NCBI RefSeq assembly: GCF_000317895.1
Contig: NC_019567.1
Coordinates: forward strand, 930,001 to 994,000
Direction of reading: 5' to 3'
DNA from: Bdellovibrio bacteriovorus str. Tiberius
Lineage (GTDB): Bacteria > Bdellovibrionota > Bdellovibrionia > Bdellovibrionales > Bdellovibrionaceae
Length of the DNA: 64,000 nt
Positions 26,704-34,787 of this stretch are shown piece after piece (the stretch's first letter is position 1; the number at the start of each line of letters is the position of its first letter). Below the pieces are notes generated by a model. It searched no databases, was not told where the DNA came from, and was given only the letters and a program-made list of their open reading frames with translations. The position numbers and the translations under genes are program-made.

Positions 26704-27431
26704 GTTACTTTTGTTCCTAGCTCAAAGTTGTCTTTTTGAAGTGCGATTTCATTGTTGTCTTTAAGAGTTCTTTGGGACCATTCAGTGAATACAGACCATT
26801 TTTTACCAAGCATCACATCAACGCCATAATTCATGGATTCATAAGCGCTGGATTTGCTGAAAGTCGCAAAATCGTTAGAGCTGCTTTGTGTGTAGCTGAT
26901 GTTTCCGAATTGCGGGGACACGTTCAAAGAAAGCCAAGGCAGGCGTTCCCAGCCCATGCTGATCACGGGCCCTGCGCTGAACATGATGGTGTTCAAACGG
27001 GCATCGTCGATTTCGTAACCGGAATCCAGTTTCACGGAAGCACTTTGAGAAGCAAAGCCGCCCTTGGCGCGAAGACCCAGCGTCCACAAAACTGCTTTGG
27101 TTTGCAGGGAAGGGCTCATCACACCCAGTTCAAGACCCGGCATCACAGTTGTGCCATTTTTGCTCAAGTCAAAAGAACCGGAACCATCTTTGGTGGCGAT
27201 GCCTTCTGGCTGGAAGCTTTGGATCGAGAAGCCGGCGAAATATTTCCAGCTGCGCGTGATGATTTCCGGGCGGGGATCTTTCAAAGTCAGCATGCCGGAC
27301 ACTTGAGCGTCGGTGGCGCTTTGTTTAGCCAGACCGTCGTACTTGGCTTCTGCTACTGCCATGTCTCGCAAGCTTTGAGCGTTGCAGATCCCAGAAGAGA
27401 AAATAACGGCTAAAAGAAATCCCCATTTCAT
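26697..27431 (-). CDS. predicted outer membrane beta-barrel protein
   Basis: A 244-residue protein with signal peptide ending CNA near residue 18. It has alternating hydrophobic strands, for example LNTIMFSAGPVISMGWE, LSLNVSPQFGNISYTQ and WSVFTEWSQRTL, and ends in a strand (FELGTKVTW) with an aromatic last residue, the usual OMP end recognised by BamA. The N-terminal 50 residues are not barrel-like. It heads the minus-strand operon and overlaps the TolC-type gene by seven bases. Confidence 0.7.
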   Translation of the reverse strand: MKWGFLLAVIFSSGICNAQSLRDMAVAEAKYDGLAKQSATDAQVSGMLTLKDPRPEIITRSWKYFAGFSIQSFQPEGIATKDGSGSFDLSKNGTTVMPGLELGVMSPSLQTKAVLWTLGLRAKGGFASQSASVKLDSGYEIDDARLNTIMFSAGPVISMGWERLPWLSLNVSPQFGNISYTQSSSNDFATFSKSSAYESMNYGVDVMLGKKWSVFTEWSQRTLKDNNEIALQKDNFELGTKVTW

Positions 27432-27622
27432 AGTGCACTCCCGAATAAATGTGCGTCAGGAATAGTCCGAGGGTTGGGGGCTGTCAACCTCTGCCAGTGG
27501 TCCTTCGGGGGCCTTTATAAATCCTTTAATATCAAGGCCTTATGAGCCGCTGTGTTGATAGGAATCCTAATGACTAATGGGGGTGGATTGCCTAGAGTGT
27601 CCCGGTCTTTAGAGGGGTATGT

Positions 27623-30600
27623 ATGAGACTGTCGGATATTTCTATTAAGAATCCTGTATTTGCGTGGATGCTGATGTTCGGTCTGATGATTTTCGGACTG
27701 ATTTCTTTTTCCCGCATGGGCGTCAGCCAGATGCCGGATGTCGATTTTCCAACCGTGACGGTGAGCGTCAGCCTTGATGGCGCGGCTCCAGAAGTCATGG
27801 AAACTCAGGTCGTGGATCCGATTGAATCCTCGCTCATGACCGTCGAGGGCATTGAATCCATCAAATCCAGCAGTAAAACCGGCAGCGCCAGCATCACGGT
27901 GGAGTTTGACCTGGATCGCAACATCGACCTGGCGGTTCAGGATGTGCAGGCGAAAATCTCGGGTATTCAAAGAATGCTTCCGGATGATGTGGATCCTCCG
28001 TCTATTTCAAAAACCAATCCCGATGATCAGCCGATTCTTTGGTTGGCTCTTACCTATGATAAGGAAGATCCGGAATTCCTGATGCGCTATGCGCGTGACT
28101 ATCTGAAAGACCGCTTCACCACGGTGGAAGGTGTCGGTGACATCTTCCTGGGCGGTTATACCGATCCGGTAATGCGTGTGCATGTGCGCCCGAAAGATCT
28201 GCTTCGCTATAATATTTCAGTCAATGACGTGGTCGATGCCATTCGCAACGAGCACTCGGAGCTTCCGGGTGGTTACATCCAGACTGACAAAAAAACCTTC
28301 AACGTGCGCACCATGGGTGAGGCAAAAACCGAAGAGGAATTCCGTGACATCGTGATCAGCCGCCGTGCGGGTGTCACCGTGGCCGATCCTACCAACATGG
28401 TCAAAATCCGTCAGGTGGCTGACGCCAGCATGGGTCTGGATAAGATTGAGCGCATGTCCCGTTTCAACGGGAAGACAGCTTTGGGTCTGGGGATCCGCAA
28501 GCAGCGTGGCACCAATGCGGTGTCCGTGGCGCGCGCGGTGAAAGAGCAAATCACCGTGATTCAAAAAACGCTGCCTCCGGGCATGAACCTTCAGGTGAAC
28601 TTTGACAGTACCAAGTTCATCGAACAATCCGTGGGCGAGCTGAACCATCACTTGGTTCTGGCAGTTATCTTTACGTCTTTGGTGTGCTGGATGTTCCTGG
28701 GCAGCTGGTCGGCGACCTTCAACGTCTTGTTGTCGATCCCGACGTCATTACTTGGGGCTTTCATCGGTCTTTATTTCCTGGGTTATACGTTGAACACATT
28801 CACGCTGCTGGGTCTGACTCTGGCGATTGGTATCGTCGTGGATGATGCCATCATGGTTTTGGAAAATATCTTCCGGTACAATGAAAACGGACGGGGACGC
28901 ATTGAATCCGCGATCCTGGGTGCGCGTGAAATCTCGTTTGCAGCGATGGCGGCCACCGCGGCCGTGATCGCGATCTTCCTGCCGGTGGCTTTCATGAAGG
29001 GCATCATCGGTAAGTTCTTCATGCAGTTCGGGGTGACAATTTCTATCGCCGTATTCCTGTCACTGGTCGAGTCTTTGACCATCACACCGATGCGTTGTGC
29101 GGGCTTCGTTCACCATGGTGAACGAAAAACCAAACTGGGCAAGGGCTTTGAAGCCCTGATGGAAAACACGCGCCTGGGTTACGACCGTTGGCTGCGTGTC
29201 AGCTTGCAGCACCCGTGGAAAGTATTGATCGGTTCATTGGTGTTTGTGGCGGTGTCCTTTATCTCTATTAAGTTCCTGAACAAGGAAATGAGCCCGGCGC
29301 AGGATCAGAGCATCTTTATGGCCCGCTTGATTATGCCGGTGGGAACGTCCCTGCAGTACACGGATCAGCAGACCAAAAAAGCGGAAGCGTGGTTGTTGTC
29401 CCGTCCGGAAATCAAACAGGTGTATGCGGCCCTGGGTGGCTTCGGCGGCGGTGTTTCTGATGCCAATGTCACGATGATGTTTATCACCATGAAAGAAAAA
29501 AACGAGCGCGGCAAAGATCCTGAAACCGGGAAAGTTCTGTCCCAGCAGGAATTCATGCAAGTGGCCCGTAAGAACCTTTCCAAGATCGAAGACATGCGTC
29601 CGGTCCTGATGGATCTTTCGCAGCAGGGTTTCTCGGGTGGTCGTGGTTATCCGATCGAATTCACGATCCTGGGTTCAGACTGGGATAAACTTGCGAAGTA
29701 CACCGAAGACATGATGAAGGCCATGAACGACAGCGGACTGATGGTCGACGTGGATTCCAACTATCTGTTGGGTATGCCCGAGATTCAGGTGCAGCCGGAT
29801 CGTTTATCAGCGGCTCAGCATGGGGTCAGTATTTCTTCGATTGGTTCCACGGTCAGTGCTTTGATCGGCGGGGTGAAGGCCGGGGAATATCCTCAAGGCG
29901 GGCACCGTTACGATATCAAATTGAAACTTGTGGATCAGGGTGATCCGATGGGTGAAATCAAAACGTTGTTCGTCGGTAACAGCCGCGGCAATCTGATTCC
30001 ACTGCCAAGAGTGACGAAAGAAGTTCAGACTTCCAGTTTGCAGTCGATTTCCCGTTCCAACCGTCAGCGTGCGATCACGGTGACGGCGAATATGAAGCCG
30101 GGCGTGTCCCAGCAGGCGGCAATGGCCTACATCGAGGATTCCGCAAAAAAGATTCTGGAGCCTGGTTACATGATCGATCAGGGCGGAAGTTCCAAGACCT
30201 TTAAAGAATCCTTCCAGAGCTTGATCTTTGCTTTGGTTATGGGTCTGGTGATTGCTTACATGGTTCTGGCCAGCCAGTTTAATTCCTTTATCGATCCGGT
30301 GACGATCCTGATGGCGTTGCCATTCAGCTTCAGCGGGGCGTTCTTCGCACTTCTGATCACGGGTCAGTCTTTGAACATGTTCTCGATGATTGGTTTGTTG
30401 CTGTTGATGGGTATCGTGAAAAAGAATTCCATCTTGCTGATTGAATTCACCAACACGGTTCGTGACCGCGGCACCAGCAAGGCTCTGGATGCGCTGATTG
30501 AGGCGTGCCCGACACGTCTTCGTCCGATCCTGATGACATCGGTGGCAACCGTGGCGGCGGCAATTCCGTCAGCAACGGCACGCGGAGCGGGTTCAGAGAC

Positions 30601-30775
30601 CATGCGTCCGATGGCGATTTGTCTTATCGGTGGGGTTGTGGTTTCCACGGCGCTGACTTTGTTCGTTGTTCCGGCGGTGTACCTGCTGATGGATAAGTTC
30701 AAAAAACGTGACGAGGTTCGTGAAAAAACCAAACAAGCCTTCGCCGCTGTTGGCGAAGAGGGCCTTGAGGCCTAA
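27623..30775 (+). CDS. RND-family multidrug efflux permease (AcrB/HAE1 type)
   Basis: A 1050-residue proton-driven inner-membrane pump with 12 membrane spans in two pseudo-repeats and two large periplasmic loops. It begins MRLSDISIKNPVFAWML, as in the family. IGIVVDDAIMVLENI in TM4 carries the Asp-Asp proton relay and GIVKKNSILLIEFTN in TM10 the Lys. GAGGGG precedes the start. The divergent neighbours include a TolC-type channel, but no membrane-fusion adaptor gene lies near, so the adaptor must be encoded elsewhere or the pump works differently. Region 27432-27622 is the divergent promoter space; I see no clear operator in it. Confidence 0.92.
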   Translation: MRLSDISIKNPVFAWMLMFGLMIFGLISFSRMGVSQMPDVDFPTVTVSVSLDGAAPEVMETQVVDPIESSLMTVEGIESIKSSSKTGSASITVEFDLDRNIDLAVQDVQAKISGIQRMLPDDVDPPSISKTNPDDQPILWLALTYDKEDPEFLMRYARDYLKDRFTTVEGVGDIFLGGYTDPVMRVHVRPKDLLRYNISVNDVVDAIRNEHSELPGGYIQTDKKTFNVRTMGEAKTEEEFRDIVISRRAGVTVADPTNMVKIRQVADASMGLDKIERMSRFNGKTALGLGIRKQRGTNAVSVARAVKEQITVIQKTLPPGMNLQVNFDSTKFIEQSVGELNHHLVLAVIFTSLVCWMFLGSWSATFNVLLSIPTSLLGAFIGLYFLGYTLNTFTLLGLTLAIGIVVDDAIMVLENIFRYNENGRGRIESAILGAREISFAAMAATAAVIAIFLPVAFMKGIIGKFFMQFGVTISIAVFLSLVESLTITPMRCAGFVHHGERKTKLGKGFEALMENTRLGYDRWLRVSLQHPWKVLIGSLVFVAVSFISIKFLNKEMSPAQDQSIFMARLIMPVGTSLQYTDQQTKKAEAWLLSRPEIKQVYAALGGFGGGVSDANVTMMFITMKEKNERGKDPETGKVLSQQEFMQVARKNLSKIEDMRPVLMDLSQQGFSGGRGYPIEFTILGSDWDKLAKYTEDMMKAMNDSGLMVDVDSNYLLGMPEIQVQPDRLSAAQHGVSISSIGSTVSALIGGVKAGEYPQGGHRYDIKLKLVDQGDPMGEIKTLFVGNSRGNLIPLPRVTKEVQTSSLQSISRSNRQRAITVTANMKPGVSQQAAMAYIEDSAKKILEPGYMIDQGGSSKTFKESFQSLIFALVMGLVIAYMVLASQFNSFIDPVTILMALPFSFSGAFFALLITGQSLNMFSMIGLLLLMGIVKKNSILLIEFTNTVRDRGTSKALDALIEACPTRLRPILMTSVATVAAAIPSATARGAGSETMRPMAICLIGGVVVSTALTLFVVPAVYLLMDKFKKRDEVREKTKQAFAAVGEEGLEA

Positions 30776-30778
30776 AGC

Positions 30779-30810
30779 AAAAAGCCCGGTGGCAGTGCCC
30801 CGGGCTTTTT
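30779..30810. terminator. terminator between RND gene and soxR
   Basis: AAAAAGCCCGG (30779-30789) pairs with CCGGGCTTTTT (30800-30810) across a 10-base loop, with a T-run on the plus strand and an A-run giving a U-tail on the minus strand. The soxR stop codon lies at its right edge. Confidence 0.88.
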
Positions 30811-31284
30811 TTATTTCAGCCATTGCTCTCTTAAAAGTTGGGCGCCGGTGCCTTTTTTGCCGTACCGATCCTCGGGATTTCTTAGCGGGCAGTCTTTCAG
30901 CGACATGCAGCCGCACCCAATGCAGCTTGCCAGCTGTGATTGCAAGAGCTGCAACAATTTGATGCGTTCTTCAAGATCATCATTCCATTTTTTGGTTAAA
31001 CGTTTCCATTCCGTCGCCGTCGGCGCGTGATCCTGTGGCAGGGATGACAGGTGATCTTTGATTTGCTCTAAGCTCATTCCCAGATGTTGAGAGATCTTAA
31101 TTATTGAAATCAGACGTAAAACCGCGCGGTCATAGCGGCGTTGATTGCCGTTGTTGCGATGACTTTTGATCAGCCCTTTGGATTCATAAAAGTGCAAAGT
31201 CGGCACAGAGATGCCACTGCGAGTGGAGACTTCACCGACTGAAAGTGTTGTTGCGAGGGCCGGAGCTTTGGTTTTTGCCGCCAT
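30811..31284 (-). CDS. soxR: SoxR redox-sensing transcription activator
   Basis: A 157-residue MerR-family regulator: helix-turn-helix at about 15-55 (VGEVSTRSGISVPTLHFYESKGL), dimer helix, and a C-terminal [2Fe-2S] site with Cys 121, 124, 126 and 132. The C-X2-C-X-C-X5-C spacing is the same as in E. coli SoxR. Oxidation of the cluster by redox-cycling drugs or nitric oxide switches on a target promoter. A perfect SoxR operator lies 11 bases upstream of its ATG and faces the divergent gene at 31379. The short distance implies that SoxR also covers its own start region. Confidence 0.95.
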   Translation of the reverse strand: MAAKTKAPALATTLSVGEVSTRSGISVPTLHFYESKGLIKSHRNNGNQRRYDRAVLRLISIIKISQHLGMSLEQIKDHLSSLPQDHAPTATEWKRLTKKWNDDLEERIKLLQLLQSQLASCIGCGCMSLKDCPLRNPEDRYGKKGTGAQLLREQWLK

Positions 31285-31291
31285 ATTTGTT

Positions 31292-31322
31292 TTGACCTCA
31301 AGTTAACTTGAGGTTGTAGCAT
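31292..31322 (+). promoter_or_regulatory. SoxR box within a 19-bp-spacer promoter
   Basis: CCTCAAGTTAACTTGAGG at 31296-31313 is a perfect 18-bp palindrome and, to my knowledge, the same as the core of the E. coli soxS operator. It sits between TTGACC (31292-31297) and TAGCAT (31317-31322), spaced by 19 bases. An overlong spacer is the mark of MerR-family activation, in which the activator untwists the promoter. The promoter points at the membrane-protein gene starting at 31379. Confidence 0.9.
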
Positions 31323-31378
31323 CAGCCAAAAATCACGCAAGCAATTTAATCGGGCCGCTTAAGGCCAAAGGAGATTTC

Positions 31379-31744
31379 GTGAACTATTTTACCTATAAGA
31401 TGATCCATCTGATCAGTCTGACCCTGATGTTTGTGAGTTTTGGTTTCATGCTGGTGGCCGTGGCCATCGGGGAGCCAGCGCAGAAATTCAGAAAATTCAG
31501 TTATGCCTTGCACGGTGTTTCGTGGCTGGCCCTTTTTGCCAGTGCCTATGGGCTGGTGGAAACTTTGGGGATGAGTGCGAATTTTCCCAACTGGGGCCGG
31601 GCTAAAACCGCGATCTGGGTGATGTTGGGGATCTGGGCATTTATTGTGCGCAAGAAGCCGCAATGGACTTTCACCAATATGGCGGTGCTTTCAGTTTTGG
31701 GAAGTGCGGCAATCTGGCTGGCGGTTGCCAAGCCTATGTTCTAA
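31379..31744 (+). CDS. small four-span membrane protein, predicted SoxR target
   Basis: A 121-residue membrane protein with spans at about 8-30, 45-65, 75-93 and 98-118, separated by short basic loops. No family recognised for certain; it resembles the small uncharacterised SirB-like or DUF-type integral proteins. It has a GTG start with AAAGGAGA at 31367-31374. The only promoter in view is the SoxR-controlled one, so it is likely induced by redox-active compounds such as phenazines or quinones. Its stop overlaps that of the dioxygenase gene by four bases in a convergent layout. Confidence 0.75.
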   Translation: MNYFTYKMIHLISLTLMFVSFGFMLVAVAIGEPAQKFRKFSYALHGVSWLALFASAYGLVETLGMSANFPNWGRAKTAIWVMLGIWAFIVRKKPQWTFTNMAVLSVLGSAAIWLAVAKPMF

Positions 31745-32511
31745 CGGCTCCACATCACGGCACGCATCGACAGGGAGCCCATTTCAAACCCTTCGTAAGG
31801 ATAGGAAATGCGGTCTTCCCCAGTGCTGGCGCCAAACGCATACAGCAACGGCAGATAGTGCTCTGGTGTGGGAACGCTTAAGGTGGCGCTTTCACCCAAG
31901 TCTTCATAGTCGGTCAGGGTTTTGGTGTCGCGGGATTCCAGGGCGGCTTTGATTTTGCCGTCGAACTCTTCGGCCCATGGGAAGCTGCCGTCTTTGTTTT
32001 TCCATTGAATCAATCTTAAGTTGTGAACGATGTTGCCACTGGCAACGATCAGGACACCCTGTTCACGCAAAGGGCGCAGCAGTTTTCCCAGTTCCAGATG
32101 TTGTTGGTTTGTTTTTGTCACATCCAGGCTGACTTGATAAGTGGGAATATCCGCATGTGGGTACATGTGCGCCAGGACGGACCACGTGCCGTGATCCAAA
32201 CCCCATTTGTCATAGAGCTCAGATTTTGGCAGCAGTCGTTGGGTTTCGTGGGCGATGCTTAACGGGCCTCGTGCCGGGTACTGCATATCAAACAGTGCTT
32301 TCGGGAATCCGTAAAAATCATGAATCGTGGGAGGGTCGGGATGATAAAGAACTTTCGTTCCTTCTGTCTCCCAGTGAGCAGAGACAGAAAGAACGGCCTG
32401 TGGTTTTGGCAAAGCTTTGCCCAGTCTGTTTAAGGTCTCTGTGAATGTGTTCTTGTCCAGAGCATTCATCGGAGAACCGTGACCAATAAAAAGCACAGGC
32501 ATCGTCGACAT
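31741..32511 (-). CDS. ygiD: 4,5-DOPA-type extradiol dioxygenase (LigB superfamily)
   Basis: A 256-residue class III extradiol ring-cleavage enzyme like E. coli YgiD/DodA and plant DODA. Visible family marks are IGHGSPMNALD with the first metal His, SAHWETEGTKV, GLDHGTWSVL with a conserved His, and IVASGNIVHNL. Fe or Zn binding by the His residues is known for the family; the natural substrate in bacteria is uncertain. It starts one base after the yceI stop, so the two are co-transcribed. Confidence 0.9.
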   Translation of the reverse strand: MSTMPVLFIGHGSPMNALDKNTFTETLNRLGKALPKPQAVLSVSAHWETEGTKVLYHPDPPTIHDFYGFPKALFDMQYPARGPLSIAHETQRLLPKSELYDKWGLDHGTWSVLAHMYPHADIPTYQVSLDVTKTNQQHLELGKLLRPLREQGVLIVASGNIVHNLRLIQWKNKDGSFPWAEEFDGKIKAALESRDTKTLTDYEDLGESATLSVPTPEHYLPLLYAFGASTGEDRISYPYEGFEMGSLSMRAVMWSR

Positions 32512-32512
32512 A

Positions 32513-33130
32513 TTAACCTTTCTTAGGAGCTGGTTTGCCAGCCTGGATTTTGAGGATCAAAGTCACCTCATCACCCACAACCGGACCGGCTTCCACAACA
32601 CTGCTCCAGTTCAGGCCGAAATCCTTGCGGTTGATCTTGCCAGTCGCAGTGAATGCCACTTTGTTGTTGCCGTAGGCGTCGTTCACGTCACCCAGGTACT
32701 TGGCATCCAAAGTCACTTCTTTAGTTTTACCCTTCAATGTCAAATCGCCAACAATTTTCAGATTGTCCGGTGTGCCAGTGATCTTTTTTGTGACAAAGGT
32801 CATTTTAGGATTTTTGGCCACATCGAAGAAGTCCGGGCTTTTCAAGTGATCGTCACGGTCTTTGTTTTCTGTGCTGATGCTGGCAACTTCAATATTCAAT
32901 TTGGCTTTGGACTTTTCAAGTTTTGCGTCCACGTCCAACGTTCCATCAAATTGAGCAAAGCGACCTTCCACCGTGGAAATGACCAAGTGAGGAATTTCAA
33001 AACCGATTTTAGAGTGGGCAGGGTCGATGTTGTAAGAACCCGCCGGGATGGATTTAGCGAATGCGGACATACCAATCAAAGTAGCGAAGGTTACTGAAGT
33101 AACGGTGGAACCAAGAATAAGTGCTTTCAT
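32513..33130 (-). CDS. yceI: YceI-family periplasmic lipid-binding protein
   Basis: A 205-residue protein with signal peptide ending SAFA near residue 25, then the lipocalin-like YceI barrel: YNIDPAHSKIGFEIPHLVIS, DDHLKSPDFFDVAKNPKMTF, and DFGLNWSSVVEAGPVVGDEV. Family members bind long isoprenoids such as polyprenyl phosphates or quinones. AAAGGAG sits before the ATG. A -10 GATACT (33171-33166, minus) with a weak -35 gives a promoter that partly overlaps the region bound by the divergent LysR regulator. Confidence 0.92.
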   Translation of the reverse strand: MKALILGSTVTSVTFATLIGMSAFAKSIPAGSYNIDPAHSKIGFEIPHLVISTVEGRFAQFDGTLDVDAKLEKSKAKLNIEVASISTENKDRDDHLKSPDFFDVAKNPKMTFVTKKITGTPDNLKIVGDLTLKGKTKEVTLDAKYLGDVNDAYGNNKVAFTATGKINRKDFGLNWSSVVEAGPVVGDEVTLILKIQAGKPAPKKG

Positions 33131-33186
33131 GTGAATTTCTCCTTTTATGTTGTTTCAACGGACTTAGTATCGTGCGTTTTTGATTA

Positions 33187-33216
33187 TTGCGAAAGGTGAC
33201 ATATTCGGAATATACT
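33187..33216 (+). promoter_or_regulatory. LysR-gene promoter with overlapping palindromic operator
   Basis: TTGCGA (33187-33192) and TATACT (33211-33216) are 18 bases apart. The palindrome ATATTCGGAATAT (33201-33213) lies in the spacer and enters the -10; it contains a T-N11-A LysR box (T33202 to A33214). The expected transcription start near 33223 is only about three bases before the ATG. Confidence 0.6.
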
Positions 33217-33225
33217 GTTGCGTAT

Positions 33226-34125
33226 ATGGAACAATTAGATCTCAATCAGATACGCACATTCGTAAAACTCGTTCAAAGCGGCAGTTTCACCAAGGCGGCC
33301 GAGGTACTGAAGCAACCCAAGTCCCGCGTCAGCCGCAGGCTGTCGGCCCTGGAAAAAGATCTGGGCGTGCAGCTGATTTACCGCACGACACGTCAGTTCC
33401 AGCTGACCGAGATGGGACGCATCTATTACGAACGCGCTCGCGGTCTGATTGAAGGACTTGAAACTTTGACCGGCGAGGTCAGCGAATCCACCGCGGAAAT
33501 TTCGGGTGTCATTCGGGTCACGGCCTCGGATGATATGGGCGTGAAGCAGCTTCCGCTGATCGTGGATGAATTCACCAGGCAGTATCCGCGTGTGCGCTTT
33601 GATTTGTATCTGACTCAAGCGTATGTGGATCTGGTGAAAGAATCAGTCGACGTGGGGATTCGTATCGGGAACCTGAAAGACAGCTCCCTGCGGGCGCGCA
33701 AGATCGGCACCGTAAGAAATTTGCTGGTGGCGTCCCCGGGCTTCCTGGAACGCTATCGTGTCGGGGATGATCTGACCAAGCTTGCCGCAGCCCCTTTCCT
33801 GGGGCTGACCCAGCAACCAAAGCTGGATGTCGTTCGTTCCTCTGATGGAAAGCGTCTGACGTTGAAAACCAATCCGATCGTCACTGCGAACAATCCGGAA
33901 ATGCTGTTGAATCTGGCCCGTCTGGGAAAAGGCTATGTTTTTGTGCCTGAATTTTTGTGCAAGGATGAATTGCGTGATGGCCGGCTGGTGCAGATTCATA
34001 AAAATCTGCGCGGGGATGAAGTGTCGGTTAGTTTAGTATCGCCCGATACGAAAGAAACTTCCCAGAAGGTGAAGCGCTTCATGGACTTTGCTTATAAACG
34101 TTTAAAAGAAGTGTATTTCGCTTAA
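33226..34125 (+). CDS. LysR-family transcription regulator
   Basis: A 299-residue regulator: winged helix-turn-helix in residues 1-60 (LDLNQIRTFVKLVQSGSFTK, then LKQPKSRVSRRLSALEKDLG), then the periplasmic-binding-like effector domain. It is divergent from yceI-ygiD and likely controls them and itself. The open frame reaches TTG 33187, but the helix-turn-helix begins right after ATG 33226, and TTG 33187 coincides with the -35. There is no Shine-Dalgarno before 33226, so a leaderless message is likely. The stop overlaps the PilZ gene stop by four bases. Confidence 0.88.
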   Translation: MEQLDLNQIRTFVKLVQSGSFTKAAEVLKQPKSRVSRRLSALEKDLGVQLIYRTTRQFQLTEMGRIYYERARGLIEGLETLTGEVSESTAEISGVIRVTASDDMGVKQLPLIVDEFTRQYPRVRFDLYLTQAYVDLVKESVDVGIRIGNLKDSSLRARKIGTVRNLLVASPGFLERYRVGDDLTKLAAAPFLGLTQQPKLDVVRSSDGKRLTLKTNPIVTANNPEMLLNLARLGKGYVFVPEFLCKDELRDGRLVQIHKNLRGDEVSVSLVSPDTKETSQKVKRFMDFAYKRLKEVYFA

Positions 34126-34787
34126 GAAAAGGCGCCCAAAAGCATCTTGTAAATACCGGAATATTCAAAGCGCAGAAGCGCCCAGATCGTCGCACACCAC
34201 ATGGTTGCCAAAAGCCCCATCAACACCAACTGGGGCAGATTGGCGAAGCTGACTGAGCTGCGCGGGCGGCTCAGCATGTCATCAATCTGACCGCGGTCCT
34301 GGCTTTCTTTGAATTTGCGGGCCAGGCCCTGGGCAAGCACGATTCTTTGCTGCATTTCAAGCTTATAGAAGTGGACTCCCACGAGCATGCGGGAATCAGA
34401 AATGTTTTCAAGTCGGGTGACGATTCCATAACACGCCATCTGTCTTGAGCCCGGAGGAGTGACCTGGATTTTCACGACTTCTCCCAGAAGCGGACACAGA
34501 TCATCCGGAGCAGTGAAGGCCAAGCCCGTCAAAGAGACGTTTTTGATTTCGGTGCCTTCTTCCCATGGGATTTGCTTCGGGCCTGCCACGCGAACCAGGC
34601 TGTCGTCCTCAGTGTTGAGAATGTAGCGTGGTGATCGGCCGTGATAGCGAGCAAGACTTGTCATGCTATACTTTTCGGCCCATTGCTGGCCTTTCTGAAG
34701 TAAAAGGGCTGTCTCAATTTGAGAAATTTCAGTTTGAAAAGTGTTTCCAGCCCTTGAACTCTTTAATCTCTTCATGATGATCCGCAT
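34122..34787 (-). CDS. PilZ-domain protein with C-terminal membrane helix
   Basis: A 221-residue protein. A PilZ fold at about 48-150 is shown by RYHGRSPRY (Arg-rich c-di-GMP motif RxxxR) followed by IKNVSLTGLAF (NxSxxG). One membrane span at about 188-208 (LVLMGLLATMWCATIWALL) anchors it, with a short outside tail. It probably reads c-di-GMP, a central signal in predator life cycles, at the membrane. The start is uncertain: 34787 overlaps thiL by 59 bases and has no Shine-Dalgarno; ATG 34775 or 34664 are alternatives. Confidence 0.75.
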   Translation of the reverse strand: MRIIMKRLKSSRAGNTFQTEISQIETALLLQKGQQWAEKYSMTSLARYHGRSPRYILNTEDDSLVRVAGPKQIPWEEGTEIKNVSLTGLAFTAPDDLCPLLGEVVKIQVTPPGSRQMACYGIVTRLENISDSRMLVGVHFYKLEMQQRIVLAQGLARKFKESQDRGQIDDMLSRPRSSVSFANLPQLVLMGLLATMWCATIWALLRFEYSGIYKMLLGAFS

